Assembly (NCBI GenBank): GCA_019914995.1
Contig: CM034131.1
Coordinates: 1,798,001 to 1,862,000 of the forward strand
Source: Acanthochlamys bracteata
Taxonomy: Eukaryota; Streptophyta; Magnoliopsida; Pandanales; Velloziaceae
Direction: 5' to 3'
DNA: 64,000 bases
Positions within the stretch are counted from its first letter, which is position 1. Every line of letters begins with the position of its first letter. A program made the position numbers and the translations under genes. Below the pieces are notes generated by a model. It was not told the origin of the DNA and ran no database searches. It worked only from the letters and a program-made list of their open reading frames with translations. This document shows positions 1 through 12,570 of the stretch, in pieces.

Positions 1-3000
1 GGATTATTGTGCGCAGTCCAACCTCCAATTAAATTTCCCCTGAGATCCATTACATGGACAGTCCCACTTGCGTAGCCTATCCATAATCTTGAACTGAAGG
101 CACATATGGCTTTAACAGAACAAGAAAGATGATGAATCTCTTGCAACCGGTTACCAGACCAATCCCACTGCACAAGCATACCATTTGTGCATCCCATCCA
201 GATTAAACCATCCATTGACAGAGTCAGAACTTCTGCTCTCCGATAGTCATCTCCAAATGCTCCCTTGACTGCAACTCTCCTTACAGCATCAGCTGCTCCC
301 ATTAGGGCATTACGTGACTTTTGGAAAAAGCTCAATTGAGATTTTCCCTTCTTTGAAGATGAAACAAATTTCATCTTTGTCTCATCCTCAACAAGCAGAT
401 CCTGTACAGGGAGTGTATCAATCTGAGTTTCAACATGACCATCCAAACCAAATACTTTCAAAAGTTCCTTAGTACGAGAATCCCTGTAATTTAGCAAACA
501 ATTCAATCCATGTTGATGAGTTAAATTGTTGATGTCAAAAACTAGACAATAGGATCCTGACAGAAACATTAGTTATGCATTAAGAAGCACGAGAAAAGAT
601 CATGAGGTAAAAGCATACCAAATTGCAAAGCTTAGAAAATCACCACTCCAGACTTTTGATCTAGAATTATCAGGCAACAAATGCTTTATATCTACAGGAG
701 GCAAGCCTCCAACCGTAACCATGCTCTTTAGGTCAACAAATGACCTCTCAACTAAGAGAGCAGCCACATGCCTTTCCTTCATTGACAGAGAAAGAGACTT
801 CTCAATGGCTTCCCAAAGCCAGACCATAAGATTTCCACCTTCAGAACCAGACCACAACTCACCTGAAGTTTTAAAAGAACTAAGTAACCACAAGATAGAT
901 TGTTCTAGTTGTTGAGAATTTCAGACTACAATTGAAACAACTAAGGAAATTAGTATATAACCAGAGACAAAATCATGTATAGAACATAATGATATTTAAA
1001 AAATAAAAGCAAATCACATTTATAGTTCTTTTTGTTTTCAAAATTTTCTCTATAATTTTCCATAAGAAGGTCACTTTCATAGAAAAGTCTCAACCAAAAG
1101 GTAAGAATATGATGCATGCATTCTTCCAAATTTTTACCAAGGGAGTCTAGTACAAAGACACATCAAATGATGGCTGTTGAAGGGAACACCGCAGTGTTAT
1201 GACAAATTTTTTATGGGAAATGGCAAATGAGATACATGTTGATGGAGAGAGGTAGTGAGAATAGGAAGAAAACAAGAGGGAAATAGATCAAACAAAAAAA
1301 CAGGGAAGAGAAGAGAAGGTCATGTCTTACAGACATGGGGAAGCTTTAAATAGGAATATACAAGGAGGATCAAAGGCGGAGGAAAAAGAAGAATCGGAAA
1401 CAACAATGTGACACTCTTTGATCGCAACAGAGGTGAGAAGAAAGAGAATGCGATAAAGAGAAGGAAGAAGAAGAAATGGATGGAGAGAAGTCAGATGAAA
1501 GGCCAAGTTCTTCTAGAAAAGTAGAATTATATTTGACAATGCCTTGTATTGTTCTGATGATGCGCTTTTGATGTATTGAGCATCTTGTTAGACTAGCTCC
1601 ACATTTATGCATGTTAGCACGTTACTACATGTCAATTAGGGAAAGTCTGCATTGTGATAACCCAAATCATAATCTGAGATTGTGGCAACACATTACTCGC
1701 AAGTCGCAACAATACAAGTCTAAGTTAGGTGTACATCTCTGCATTCCCGCACAAGGTACTAGAGTGTTTATGGCTAATGTTTCTAACTCAAGGATCAAGT
1801 GATCAATAGAATTAAGGACTACTAATACATAACTAGATGAGCGTATTACTCTTGCAAAGTCGGGACTGTCTTCGATGATGATTCATATATTTTCCCAACA
1901 TGTACCTGCTAGTGTTAGAAAGAGGTTGGATGAAGAGACGAGAAGTTCATGTGGAGTCACTCTTGTGGTCAGAAGAGAACACATCTAATATAACAAAAAA
2001 TTTGCCTCTCTAAGCACGACGTGTGATGGCAGTTCCTCAAGTAATTGTCTAACAATGTCTTCTTGCAAAAGCCACTACTAAGATAAAACCACAATCAAAA
2101 TTTGATGACAATTATGCACTGTTGTTATAGAGGCAAACCCTATGTGATGCACTAGCATTCCAGAGATTTGGAAGTCATGAAAGGTAAGATTTAAAACGTT
2201 GAGGAGACAGCCAAAAAGATAACGGACCATCTCATTGAATTTTAGATGAGTGCCTTAATTGTTGAGGGAGGGAACGCAACTGAAGAGTCCTTTTTGTGCC
2301 ATTGGCACATTCAACAAGCTATTTCACTAGTTTGGTCATGCACATGCCAAATTAGAGATATAAATCAAATTAGATGCATTAAGGATGATGATCATTTAGT
2401 TTTATTCCATAATAGTGATATCACAATAGGTGGGGGACATATTGATAATTATTTAATGAAAGACATGATGTGGATATAACCTATTCGATAGATGCTACCA
2501 TAGATAAGAATGTTAATTATGTTAGAAGAATCCAACCATCAGAAGTTAAGGAAGGCTCTGAAAAATATGACACTAAGAAAAGCCATTGTTGAAGATAGAT
2601 TCTCAATTGAACTATGGAGGCATTTAGATCAAGTGCGCATTATTTGACTAACAAAACTATTTAATAATTATTTTTAAAAAGTGAAAAAATGACAGACAAA
2701 CAAATGAAAAATACACTAGTGCTATTACAAATACAAAAGAGGCATTCAAGATTGTACGATTATAGAGTGATTAAGTTCATGAGCCATACCATCAAATTAT
2801 GAGAGGGTTATTGAACATAAGATAATATATAATTCAAAAAAATTAGATAATCAATTTGATTTTATACAAGAAAAATCTACTATGAAAGCAATTTATTTGC
2901 TCAGAAGATTGATGCAACCGTATACAGAGAAAAATAAGACCTACGTATAATTTTTATAGATTTAGAAAAATCCTAGGATAGACTACCTAGAGAAATATTT

Positions 3001-5066
3001 GATGAGTGTTAGAAAAAAAATGTATACATATTATATATATGAAGGTCATTAAGTATATGTACGATGGAGTAGTCACTCGAGTACACTGTAATTAAAATAA
3101 TAGCAGAGAGTTTTCTATCACTATAGATTTACATCAACTTTCAGCTTTAAATCCTTACCTATTTGTCTTAGTAATGGACCCACTCGACATATTTAAAATG
3201 AAGTATCATAGCATATGCTATTCATGAGTGAGAGTATTAGGCTATCAAAGATCAAGATGTCCATAACATAAACATAATGAAAATAAAAAAGTTAAATTGG
3301 TTGTGTGGTATATTAGAATGGATAAAGTATAAAATAAGAAGATACACCAATAAGCAACTATTGCGCCGTTTAAAGACAAGTTAAGGGAATGTAGGTTAGG
3401 TGGTTCAAATATGTCTTGCGTAGATTATACGATGCTGCAGTGCACAATAATGATGCGATTCCAGTAGAACAGTTTAGGAAAAAAAGAATAGACTAAAATT
3501 AATTTGGCATAGGTGGCGAATAATTTAAAAGAATTACATCTTTTGTGAATTTGATATATAATCGAACATAATACAAGAGAAGGAATTCATGTAGCCAATC
3601 CCATCTAGTTGGTTAAAAGCTTAGTTTGTTGTTATTGTTGGTCATGCACATGCCAAAAAGGGTAATATATGAATCTACTCCACACATTCGCACCTGCACA
3701 TTGTGCCTATTAGAAAAACAGAGTTCTCTCCAAACTCCATTATTCCTGTGCTAATAAATGGGAAGTCTTTTGATCATAACTATGTTGGGTTATCGTTAGT
3801 TCTAACTACTTCTTATCTTGCATTTCAGATTATCTCCATTTGATACTATTTCTATCTAGATGAGTTACTGCCAAAGGCAATAAAGTGACCAAAGAAAAGA
3901 TAGTTTTAGCTTTTTCAGTTGCAATGCTCCGTAGACCTATCGAGACCTAGAGAACTGAGTAGTTTGGCACCCCAATATATGTACAGTCAATAAGAAAAAA
4001 TTCAAGTTAAGAGTGATACTAGTGACAATACTGACGATTACATTTATTATTATCCTCAGATAACATGAGTTGGTACATCGATTACTTCCTACCTATATCT
4101 CCACCTACTTGCCATGAGGGAGTACATAAGAATAGAAACATAAAATCTCCAAAAGAGAAAACATAATAACAGGAAATAATATTTTTGAGGATATTATTTA
4201 TTTTTTGAGAATAAGAAGAACCAATAATATTAATTACCATAAGAAGAGATAGCCAAAGAAAGCACAGGTCCATCATGAGCACGCCATGACAAGCCTTCCT
4301 TGAAGCAAGCATCATCAGTTGATGTATTGGCCGTAGTTGCAATCACACTGGTCGCATTCCCAACTTTACACCTTGGCACATTCTGCTGCGTCACTGACTT
4401 TTGTTGCATCCGCCACGACCTGATCTTCCCATCTTTATGCCCACTCCACACAAGTCCATTAGCTTCATCCACAGCTAAGCACAATGTGGGTGAAGTACGG
4501 GATGACTCCCTAAATGGCGCACTCTCTTCATCACCAGCCTTCGGCTTCGCAGGCGCAACCTTTTCGCCGCTCCATTCTTCAAACACATCATCAAGATCCC
4601 ACACTCGAACACCGGACTCCGATCCAGCCCATAGTTGAGAACTAGTGCATTCAATAGTTCTAAGAAAAGCTCCAACCTGGGTTTCACGGTGCGGATGCGG
4701 CCGGATTTCTAAGGGAGGCGGACGGCCGGGAAGCATTGCGGCACGGGCGGGCAATTTGAATATACCAACACCTCCGCCCCTCCCAACAAATTCAGGCAAT
4801 GCTGACGGTGAATGGTGAGACCCAGTTGTATTAGTAGAAGTAACAATTGCAGTGGTAGCTGGACCGGAATGAGGCGATCGAAGGTTGTGAGGGTATGTAT
4901 AAGATCGTGCGGCGGAGGCGTTGTTGCGCGCATCGTCATCGAGAATGTGCTTGTGACGAGAAGGGTAGATAACGGAGTTAGAGACCAGCGGTTGGCTGTA
5001 CGACAACGGCCGTGAGCTTGTTGCAGTGGTCACCATTCTCGTGATCCCTTTATTATTTTCTTCCAT
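1..5066 (-). CDS. FRA3-like: Type II inositol polyphosphate 5-phosphatase, FRA3-like (5' part; 3' part outside window)
   Basis: Members of this family remove the 5-phosphate from inositol phosphates and phosphoinositides; FRA3 of Arabidopsis acts in secondary wall and actin organisation. Three exons fit on the minus strand: 4238-5066, 619-862 and 1-483 (open at the window edge), with matching phases and GT-AG borders. Exon 1 holds the family landmark [20 protein letters not shown], then [18 protein letters not shown] and WD40-type blades ([28 protein letters not shown]). Exon 2 continues with [10 protein letters not shown] and [18 protein letters not shown]; exon 3 with [15 protein letters not shown] and [11 protein letters not shown]. 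Only the N-terminal WD40 region, about 518 residues, is visible; the phosphatase domain lies further left. The start at 5066 (MEENN) is chosen because an in-frame extension to 5225 looks unlike the family. Family assignment is recalled from Arabidopsis proteins. It is divergent with the HMCES-like gene. Confidence 0.9.
1825..1965 (+). mobile_element. Possible L1-type LINE fragment
   Basis: The plus strand reads [13 protein letters not shown], then [19 protein letters not shown], which resembles the conserved C-terminal block of plant L1 reverse transcriptases (GRVTLIKSVLSSIP...). It is short and flanked by non-coding sequence. It may be a separate insertion from the larger remnant downstream or part of a rearranged one. 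Confidence 0.45.
2500..3645 (+). mobile_element. Degenerate LINE (non-LTR retrotransposon) reverse-transcriptase remnant
   Basis: Translating 2761-3200 gives pieces of the usual plant LINE reverse transcriptase, broken by stops and shifts: [13 protein letters not shown], then ERVIEHKI (family: RGIKLMSHTMKLWERVIEHR), [19 protein letters not shown], and a decayed FIDLEKAYD region around 2950-2975. Near 3390-3540 are traces of the terminal RWFGH-like segment. The remnant ends near 3630-3645 in a TTG-rich run (ttgttgttattgttg), a typical LINE tail. It is antisense to the host gene. It cannot encode a working protein. The left limit is uncertain. Confidence 0.82.
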
Positions 5067-5421
5067 CGTCAACCAACTGGTCGAAGAAATGTCTGAGAGA
5101 AGGAAGAAACAGAATTTTGTTGAAAAAATGGATCTGAAAGTACAACGATGAGACCGGCGATGTCCACGCAGAGAAGTTTTTCTTTTCTTCGAGTTTACCG
5201 TTGTTTTGTCAAAATCAAGGCCCAATTATCCCAACGGGCTATTGGCGAGCTTAGAAAAGCCCATTCGTTGTTGGCACGAACCAGTAACAGAACGGTTGCT
5301 AATTCCAGTTTCCAGACTGTTCCCGGCCACTCAGTTATAAATAAAATATAATTTTTCCCGCTCCTTACTTGCTTTTTCCCCATAAGCAGTGATCTGGAAA
5401 AAACAAACCGGAACAAAAAAT
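5067..5421. promoter_or_regulatory. Shared divergent promoter region between FRA3-like and HMCES-like genes
   Basis: Only 355 bp separate the two start codons, which point away from each other. The interval must hold both 5' untranslated regions and at least the core of both promoters. An AT-rich block with ataaataaaatataat lies at 5337-5353. No specific factor site can be assigned with confidence. Confidence 0.6.
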
Positions 5422-8400
5422 ATGTGCGGGAGAGCGCGGTGCACACTCCGGCAAGATCAACTCGCCGCCGCTTGTTATCTAAATCCTTCATCGACTCCAA
5501 CGATCAACACCGATCGGTAGTATTGGTTCACTCGCTCATAATCTGATCAAAATTCAATGCTGTGGGAGCTTAGGTTTTGTCGTTTTTGGTTTTTAGGTAT
5601 CGGCCGATGTATAATGTTGCGCCGGGAGCTTACATGCCGGTTGTTCGAAGGGATAGAGATGGTGGGAGTCGAAGCGGAGACCAGAACTTAGGGTCGCAGC
5701 CGGTAATACACTGTATGAAGTGGGGGTTAGTTCCCAGCTTCACGAAGAAGTCTGAAAAACCTGACCATTTCCGCATGGTATTGTTACTCGTTCAAGAAAT
5801 ATAATTTTTTTTTCTAGAAATGTTGTTTATTAAGTAGACTAGCGTGACTGCTGCTCTTTATAGCTTTTTGATCACGTGTAAACAAATGTTTAACAGAAAA
5901 TGGGCGAATTGTGTCTCCTTGTGAATGTATTTGGCAGGCCGGTTTCATTTTAGTTTCCTCTTTTTGTTTTTTTTCTTTGGAGGTGTTCGGTTCTACTTTT
6001 TTCATTTCTAAAAAGGACGCTCTTTGTTTTTTCCTTGAACTTGGATTGTGGTGTAACATTATTTTTAATAAACTTAAAGTGGGTTCCCTTTAAACAAGTT
6101 GTTTAAACTTTAAAGCACTTTTGGAAACTGTTTACCAAATATGCACCTTTTGCTACCGTGATTTTCTTAAACCTTCTTTTGGGGATCTCTTATCCTTAGT
6201 TGACCCACTTTGACTAGATATTTGTCTTTACGTTTGTAATTGCTCTATGACTCAGTTTTGCTTGTGGTTGTGAGCCCTGAAATGAGATGGGATCATGGGA
6301 AGTTGAGTTCATATCTGAACAATAACATTGTTTTTGGATAATTGGACTTGGTTAATTACTGGCCTGAATGAGGTGGCTATGACATGGACTATATGCTTAC
6401 TCTTATAGAGAAAAACTGGCAGCATGATGTGAAATTGTCAGTGTTCTTGATATTGTTGCTCCATCTACCTGCATTCATTCTGTTCTCCACTTTTAGGTTT
6501 ATAGTTAGCACAACTAGCAAGACTCGTGCAAGTACTACTATGTACTGAGGCCTTTTCATTAGTTTCTGTGTTTTTATCTTTTTCATTGCTAAAGTGGAGC
6601 AGCTGTATGTATTCTAATTTATAATTTTTGTCTTCTGCTTGAAATGGCATGTTTAGCATCCAAGTATATTCTCCTTTGAGTTAGTCAGTACAATTTTACA
6701 CACAATGAGAAATTTTTGGCCTACTTGCTGATTGACTATTGAAATTAAGTTCTTTTGGTCAACAATTATCTATAAGATTGGGCTTACAAAATCAGAATAT
6801 TACTGTGAACAGTTCAATGCTAGATCCGAGTCAGTTAAGGAAAAAGCATCATTCCGTCGACTTGTTCCAGCTAACCGCTGCCTCGTTGCTGTAGAAGGGT
6901 ATGACAAATATTGGGAACCCAATGCTTATTGCCTGATCATTAATATGTGCCTCCACTTTGTTTACTTTCAAGGATGCAGGTTCTTTAGTTTATTAATTTG
7001 CATTCTTATCACAAGCTTCACAAACAGTGTGTGTAATACGTAATTTCATCAGTGTTTACCACAAAAGTAGCTAGACATGTAGTGAAATCTTCAACAGTTT
7101 ACTTTTGGCAAGTATCGAATAGTTCTGTAACTTCTGCTGCATTCTGCCATTAATTTGAAATCACTATGCACATTTGTTTCTTGGTTTTGGATGTTCTTGT
7201 CATCTTTCATTGTGTTGAAAGCGCCAGTTGGCCTTTCTTCTAGCTGCCTGGAGCCTTGAGATTTGGAAAACAGGTCACATTAAGCTCTCTCCTCTCTATA
7301 CCAACCTCATATATATCTTGGCAATCTATACGCCGTTTTGGCATGTGACATATTTGCTGCTGTTTTTCTGGTTGTAGGTCTTACTATGATTCAAGAAATA
7401 ATGGAGAGTGCTAATGGTGTATTTATGTGATTGCTGGTTGCATAGCGGTCAGATTTAGAGTAATCACTCATAATTTTATATATGTATTCTCAACATTAAA
7501 ACTCCTTTTGTTTGGCCCTTGTTCTCTGCTAGATTTAAGTTGTAATGTTAGTTTTTCTTTCTCATGAGCTTCATGCTTTCTATCTCTCATGTTATCCTGT
7601 GTCTCACTGCTTCTTATGTTTGAAACCTTCAGATTCTATGAGTGGAAAAAGGATGGATCGAAGAAGCAACCTTACTATATACATCTCAAGGATGACAGAC
7701 CTCTTGTCTTTGCTGCTCTTTATGATTCCTGGACAAGTGATGAAGGTCAGTTCTTACCTGTCCTATGGTCTTCTTTGTCAGATTATTAGGTTGCAGTGAT
7801 AAGCTTTAACATGTGATATCTCTAATTTACACCTCAAGGTTGAAAGTTCTGCTAATGCAGTATATTAGTATATGCTATAACTGGAACATATAACATGTAA
7901 TGTCCTGCTTTAAAGTAACTTCCTTTGTGATGGATAAGTCCGATAGAGTTAAAGGCTATCTTCTTGGTTGGAAGAGAGTGAGATATCCACTCAGATGTTG
8001 CAATGCAAAATAGGGTTTTCATAGGTTACTTAGGCCTGGGTGGTATTATGAGCTTGTCAAAACGTGTCATAAAAGCCATTTCCAAAGCTGCTGCAATAAG
8101 TTACTGGCATGCACTTGGTAACCATTCGGTGAAACACTGTGAAGAGGTAGTTTAATGTTAAAGCCAACTTCTGTGATTAATGAAGTCATATGTCTAGCAT
8201 GGTATAATGTGGGTTTTGTTGTACTGGCACCTTACCTTATGGAATTCTATGTACGCATTTCATCTGTGTTCTGAACTTGTTGGAGGAAGAACTATGGTTT
8301 CATTAGATTGTGATATGATGATTGAAGCTAGACCCTTTAAAATGTAAATATTGATTTAAAAAGGCCAGAAAAAAGATGGTTGGATGTACCTGTTATTCTC

Positions 8401-11027
8401 AAAAGGTAGTGTTGGGTTGACCCTTTCTTTTTCTTGTATTTTTTTTATCTTTGGTCGAGTGAAAGTGATAGACAAAGTCACATAGAGCATTCATTAAACT
8501 GCAGTGTTTAAACTATCATCTGAGTTCAACCTCTTTTATGCCGTTTAACCATTTACCGTTAATGCTGGTAACTGGAGCAATGAAAATATTGGTCCATGAA
8601 ATTTTTGGCAGATTTCCTTTGTGCAAGCATCTTTTCATGCAACTTCAGACAGCCTTCTTATGTTGGGTCACCTTTTATGTTCAGGGGAAACACTTTATAC
8701 TTTCACTATCATGACAACTCGCTGTTCAACAGCTTTGGAGTGGCTTCATGGTGAGTCATTGTTGTCTTTATCTGTTGCATGGGTTGTTTTTCGTCACCAA
8801 TAATGCAGAATTACTACAAAAGGTTCCTAGTCTGTAGAAGAGATGCTCTAGCATGACTACGCTGATTGATATCACATTGGTTGGACTAAAAATAGTTTCA
8901 GATTACTAGATTAGCTAACTCTTGGATTAAACAGACCAAATGTTAGATTACTTAATGCCGCTATTGAACAGTGTTTGTTCCTATCAAGAATGCCCCTGTA
9001 TAGGGATGAATACGGATCAGATACAGGTAGATATGCCTACAATCATGTTCATATCCGTAATATTATTACGGATACGAATTCAAATACGTAGCACATTGAA
9101 TGTTTCTTACCGATATATAACATGATTGGATATAGTAATGATTGGATAAAGATAATGATTGGATATAGTAAAATCATGTTTTGTAGTAACATGTCACACT
9201 TGGAGAAATGAATGATACTGGCATAATAAGTTAATCAATTAGGTAATAGCAATAATTATCATATAATTTTGTCACTTATAATACGTTTAAACACCCACAA
9301 ACAATTAACTTTCTGAAAATTAAGATTATGAATTAAAATTCAACTTAAGATTTTGATTTCCTATTGTGTACACAAAATTATCATATTTTTTAGAGAGACT
9401 AATGCTAAAGTATCTGCTTGTATTTACTGAGAATTAATTTATTCTATTATTTATATTTGTATTATATTATTAGAATTGGATATCCATAGTTGATACAAAT
9501 TTAGAAACAAAACCATATTTGTATCTGCTACATAAGAATAACGCAATCTATACCACATTACCCTTACTTTGAAGTCAGATGCGAGTAGAGATAGGATAGT
9601 ACCATTTTGTCGCCACCTCTGTATGAGTTAAAAATACTACACAAAATTTTAACGAAAATTGTAGAAGAAACCAAGCTTCGAATTTTGTGTATCTTGTATG
9701 TGTGGTTTGTTTTATTTATTTGGTGAGTATCTGTCACTAGTTCTTGCTATGGATTTAAATACAGATAGAATGCCTGTGATCTTGGGAAGTAAAAGCTCCA
9801 TTGATATATGGTTCAGCTATTCTTCACCCAAGCTTGAAGAAGTCCTTGTACCTTATGAAGAGTCTGACTTAGTAAGTTTCTTTGAAGTATGCATTGCTAT
9901 TTTACTAAGGGAATTATGAGATAATGTTATAATTGACAATTGTCGTTCAGTGTTTGTGCATTTGTGCTTCTTTCTTTGTGCGAAATTATCTAATTTATAT
10001 TGGAATTTTAAGTAGTGCTTGGTCTTTATATTTTGAATATATTACTTTTGCACAGGTGTGGTATCCTGTATCACCTGCTATTGGAAAACTGTCTTTCGAA
10101 GGCCCAGAATGTATAAAAGAGGTAATTTATGTTTTCAATTATCTTGATATCGAAAATAAGTAAATATTAAGCATTAAATGATCTAAGAAACGATATGACG
10201 CCTTCTTGATGTCTGAAAATAAAATGGACAGATTTGTTGTTGTACATAGTTTTCAGTCACTAATTCAAGATTTTTTCCCTGATGGTGTGAGGAAGATGTT
10301 TGACACCTAAGTTTGTAATTCACTGATACAGCTAAAGCCAGCCAGTGAGAAGCCAATTTCAAAGTTCTTCTTCAAGAAATCAGAAGGAAAAAGCTCAGCA
10401 TCCCAAAAAACATCTGTGCCGTCCCCAAAAAAAGAGGAAGCTGTGATTGAAGAAGACCATAAACGGTTAAGTACTGATGTTGCTAACCTGCCACAAAATC
10501 TGAAGTTAGAACCTGTTGAAACCAAGCAACAGACAACTACGTTTCCTCATGCGGAAAAGAAACATGATACTGAAGAGACCAAAGTGCCCCGAGAGCAAAA
10601 GTTGTCTTTCAATGTCTTCCAATCTTCAAAGAAGGAAAATGTTGAGATGGATATGTTGCCAGAACTGAAAGATGGTAAAGATGAAGCTGAAGGACCTTCA
10701 AGTGAGGACAAGAGGTGTTCTGCTCCATTTCGAACATCCGAGAATGAGTCTTCGACTATGAGTGCATGTTGCGAGCAGAAATGTTATGAATACGAGGGCA
10801 AAGTGCCCCCAAATGACATGAAAAGTCAGCGTTTTGATGTCTCCCAACAAGCTAAGATTGAAAGCTCTGTTGCTTTAACATGTTGCATGAAAAGGGATCA
10901 TGCTGAAGAAGAAAGCAACAAGGTGAAGGATAGGTTGCCTACAGGGCCAGTCAAGAAAAAGGATAAAATAGTCAAGAATTCTGTAGATAAACAAGCTACA
11001 CTGCATACTTTTTTTGGGACAAGGTAG
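5422..11027 (+). CDS. HMCES-like: SRAP-domain abasic-site processing protein (HMCES/YedK family)
   Basis: SRAP proteins form a covalent thiazolidine link to abasic sites in single-stranded DNA through the N-terminal cysteine, protecting replication forks. Eight exons fit exactly: 5422-5516, 5597-5777, 6813-6898, 7633-7745, 8685-8750, 9765-9871, 10056-10121, 10332-11027; 469 residues. The start gives MCGRARCTL, with catalytic Cys2. Other family active-site positions are present: Asn94/Arg96 in FNARSES, Glu124 in GFYEW, and His180 in LHDRMP, a codon split across the exon 5/6 junction. Residues 1-240 are the SRAP fold. Exon 8 adds a long, lysine/glutamate-rich disordered tail with KPISKFFFKKSE at about 245 and QATLHTFFGTR at the very C-terminus, which fits the PCNA-binding PIP-box pattern QxxhxxFF. 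No frame damage is seen. The roles of the tail motifs are inferred. Confidence 0.95.
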
Positions 11028-11709
11028 GAGCTTTTCTTGATGTTGGCTTGCAACTTTGGTGCACAGAAACACTGTGGTATGTGGAGACTTCCACCAGCGA
11101 AGTGTACTTTTGGTTACGACCAGCTCACAAGCAACATTAACAAACACTTGCTTGTAAGCAGTTCTTCTAAACCCCATTCATTCTCTCCATGTTTCTGTTT
11201 CTACTTTTGGGGTTAAGGAAGGCTGGTGTGTAGTGTCAGCAGCATTTTGTTGTATAATATGGTAGTTGCTCTTTTTGGCCTGAATCAGATGAACATGAGC
11301 CTTGTCTTCTTGTAAGTGTTTAAATTGGAAAAGTACCTCTTTGATACTTAAATGCGTAATGTGTGGACAGCGCATGACATCTCGGGTTGTGCTTATTTGA
11401 TTTGTGGCTTGAACTCTCGTTTGTGGATAGGATGCCAGTGAAACTTTGCACAATTAGACGATCCGGGGGGGTCTAGGAGTGCTTTTGAAATTAAAAATTT
11501 TTTAAATAAATTCTTTTAAAAAAAATAAATTTTATTTTTTTAATTAAAAAATAATAAATATAAATATAAAAAATATTTATTATATAAATTTTTTATATTT
11601 TTAAATTATTTGAAAAATGAAAAATAAAAAAATTATTTGAAAATAATTTTTTCAGAGACACCATTTGCTAGTCAGTCAGTCGTACTAAAATTTTTCGTCC
11701 ATTTTTCAG
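11028..11709. other. 3' region of HMCES-like gene and AT-rich spacer
   Basis: The first 400 bp are probably 3' untranslated sequence. From about 11475 to 11655 the sequence is almost pure A/T. No gene is seen. Confidence 0.6.
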
Positions 11710-12562
11710 TAGGGATGGCAATATATGATCCAATCCGAAAATTTAATTCGAAATCGATCTGTTTAATCAGAGTTAAGGTTGAAAATTTTGAGTCGTATAA
11801 ATATATGAGTTGGGTTAGAGTTGAACGAATTTGACTCGGTTATTAAATGGGTCGATCCGGATTAATCCGAAATTGATCCATCAATCCGAAATATCATCTT
11901 TTGAAGGAACAATTCTTGATTTTTTCTTACCGTATAATAAATATTGGCAATAAAAATAATCGATAATAGTTATTTACAAACTATTAAATTATATTATATT
12001 TATAATTAATTCTTTATTTTTATACCTTAGAAAAATAGTGTAAGATGAAATTTATAATATTATCGAAAGTATTACTATGTAGATATTTTTAATGACGAAT
12101 TTAAATTTCGTATAAAAATTTTTATGAAAATTTTGTTAGATAGATATGTTTATCAAAATTTTTATCGAAATTATTAATATGTATTTATAATCATAAATTT
12201 CAGCTGTTATTATATATTTTTTAAAAATAAAAATAATAATTTTTTTTGAATATTTTAAGGACCGATGAAGACATTAAGGAATGCATATTTTGTCGGACAT
12301 AATTATATTTCATCAATAAAAATATCGTGCACTTTCATTCGAACTGATCTTATAATTTCACTGAGACTTAAAAATATAAAGTTAATAATTTTAATTATTA
12401 AATAGGTCGATCCGAATTTAACCCAATTATTAGTAGGTTAGGTTAGGGTCGACAATTTTGACCCGTATAAATTTATGGGTTGGATTAAGATTGAACAAAT
12501 TTGATCCGGTTATTAAATATGTCGACCCGAAATTGATCAACCAATCCATATTGCCACCCCTA
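11710..12562. mobile_element. Non-autonomous hAT-type element (MITE-like), copy 1, 853 bp
   Basis: The ends are inverted: tagggatggcaat on the left and attgccacccctA on the right. Flanks repeat as an 8 bp target-site duplication with one mismatch (tttttcag at 11702-11709, cttttcag at 12563-12570), as expected for hAT elements. Subterminal regions contain repeated gggtcgatccga / gggttaggattgaac blocks in both orientations. The interior is AT-rich and non-coding. It matches, in reverse orientation and at identical length, the element at 57802-58654. Confidence 0.88.
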
Positions 12563-12570
12563 CTTTTCAG

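Larger units (their letters stand above)
863..4237 (-). other. Intron 1 of the FRA3-like gene (3.4 kb)
   Basis: The intron runs between donor at 4237 and acceptor at 863 (minus strand). It is much longer than the next intron (484-618, 135 bp), mainly because it contains remnants of a non-LTR retrotransposon on the opposite strand. No intact gene is seen in it; the short open frames at 1611-1802 and 2246-2479 are not convincing. Confidence 0.8.

Noticed and set aside
1370-1612. Ser/Phe-rich minus-strand frame in FRA3-like intron 1 as an extra exon
   Set aside because: Exons 1 and 2 join in phase without it and it lacks WD40 residues.
5067-5225. In-frame N-terminal extension of the FRA3-like protein to 5225
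   Set aside because: The extra residues are basic and Ser/Phe-rich without family resemblance, and would use most of the shared promoter with the HMCES-like gene. The ATG at 5066 was preferred.
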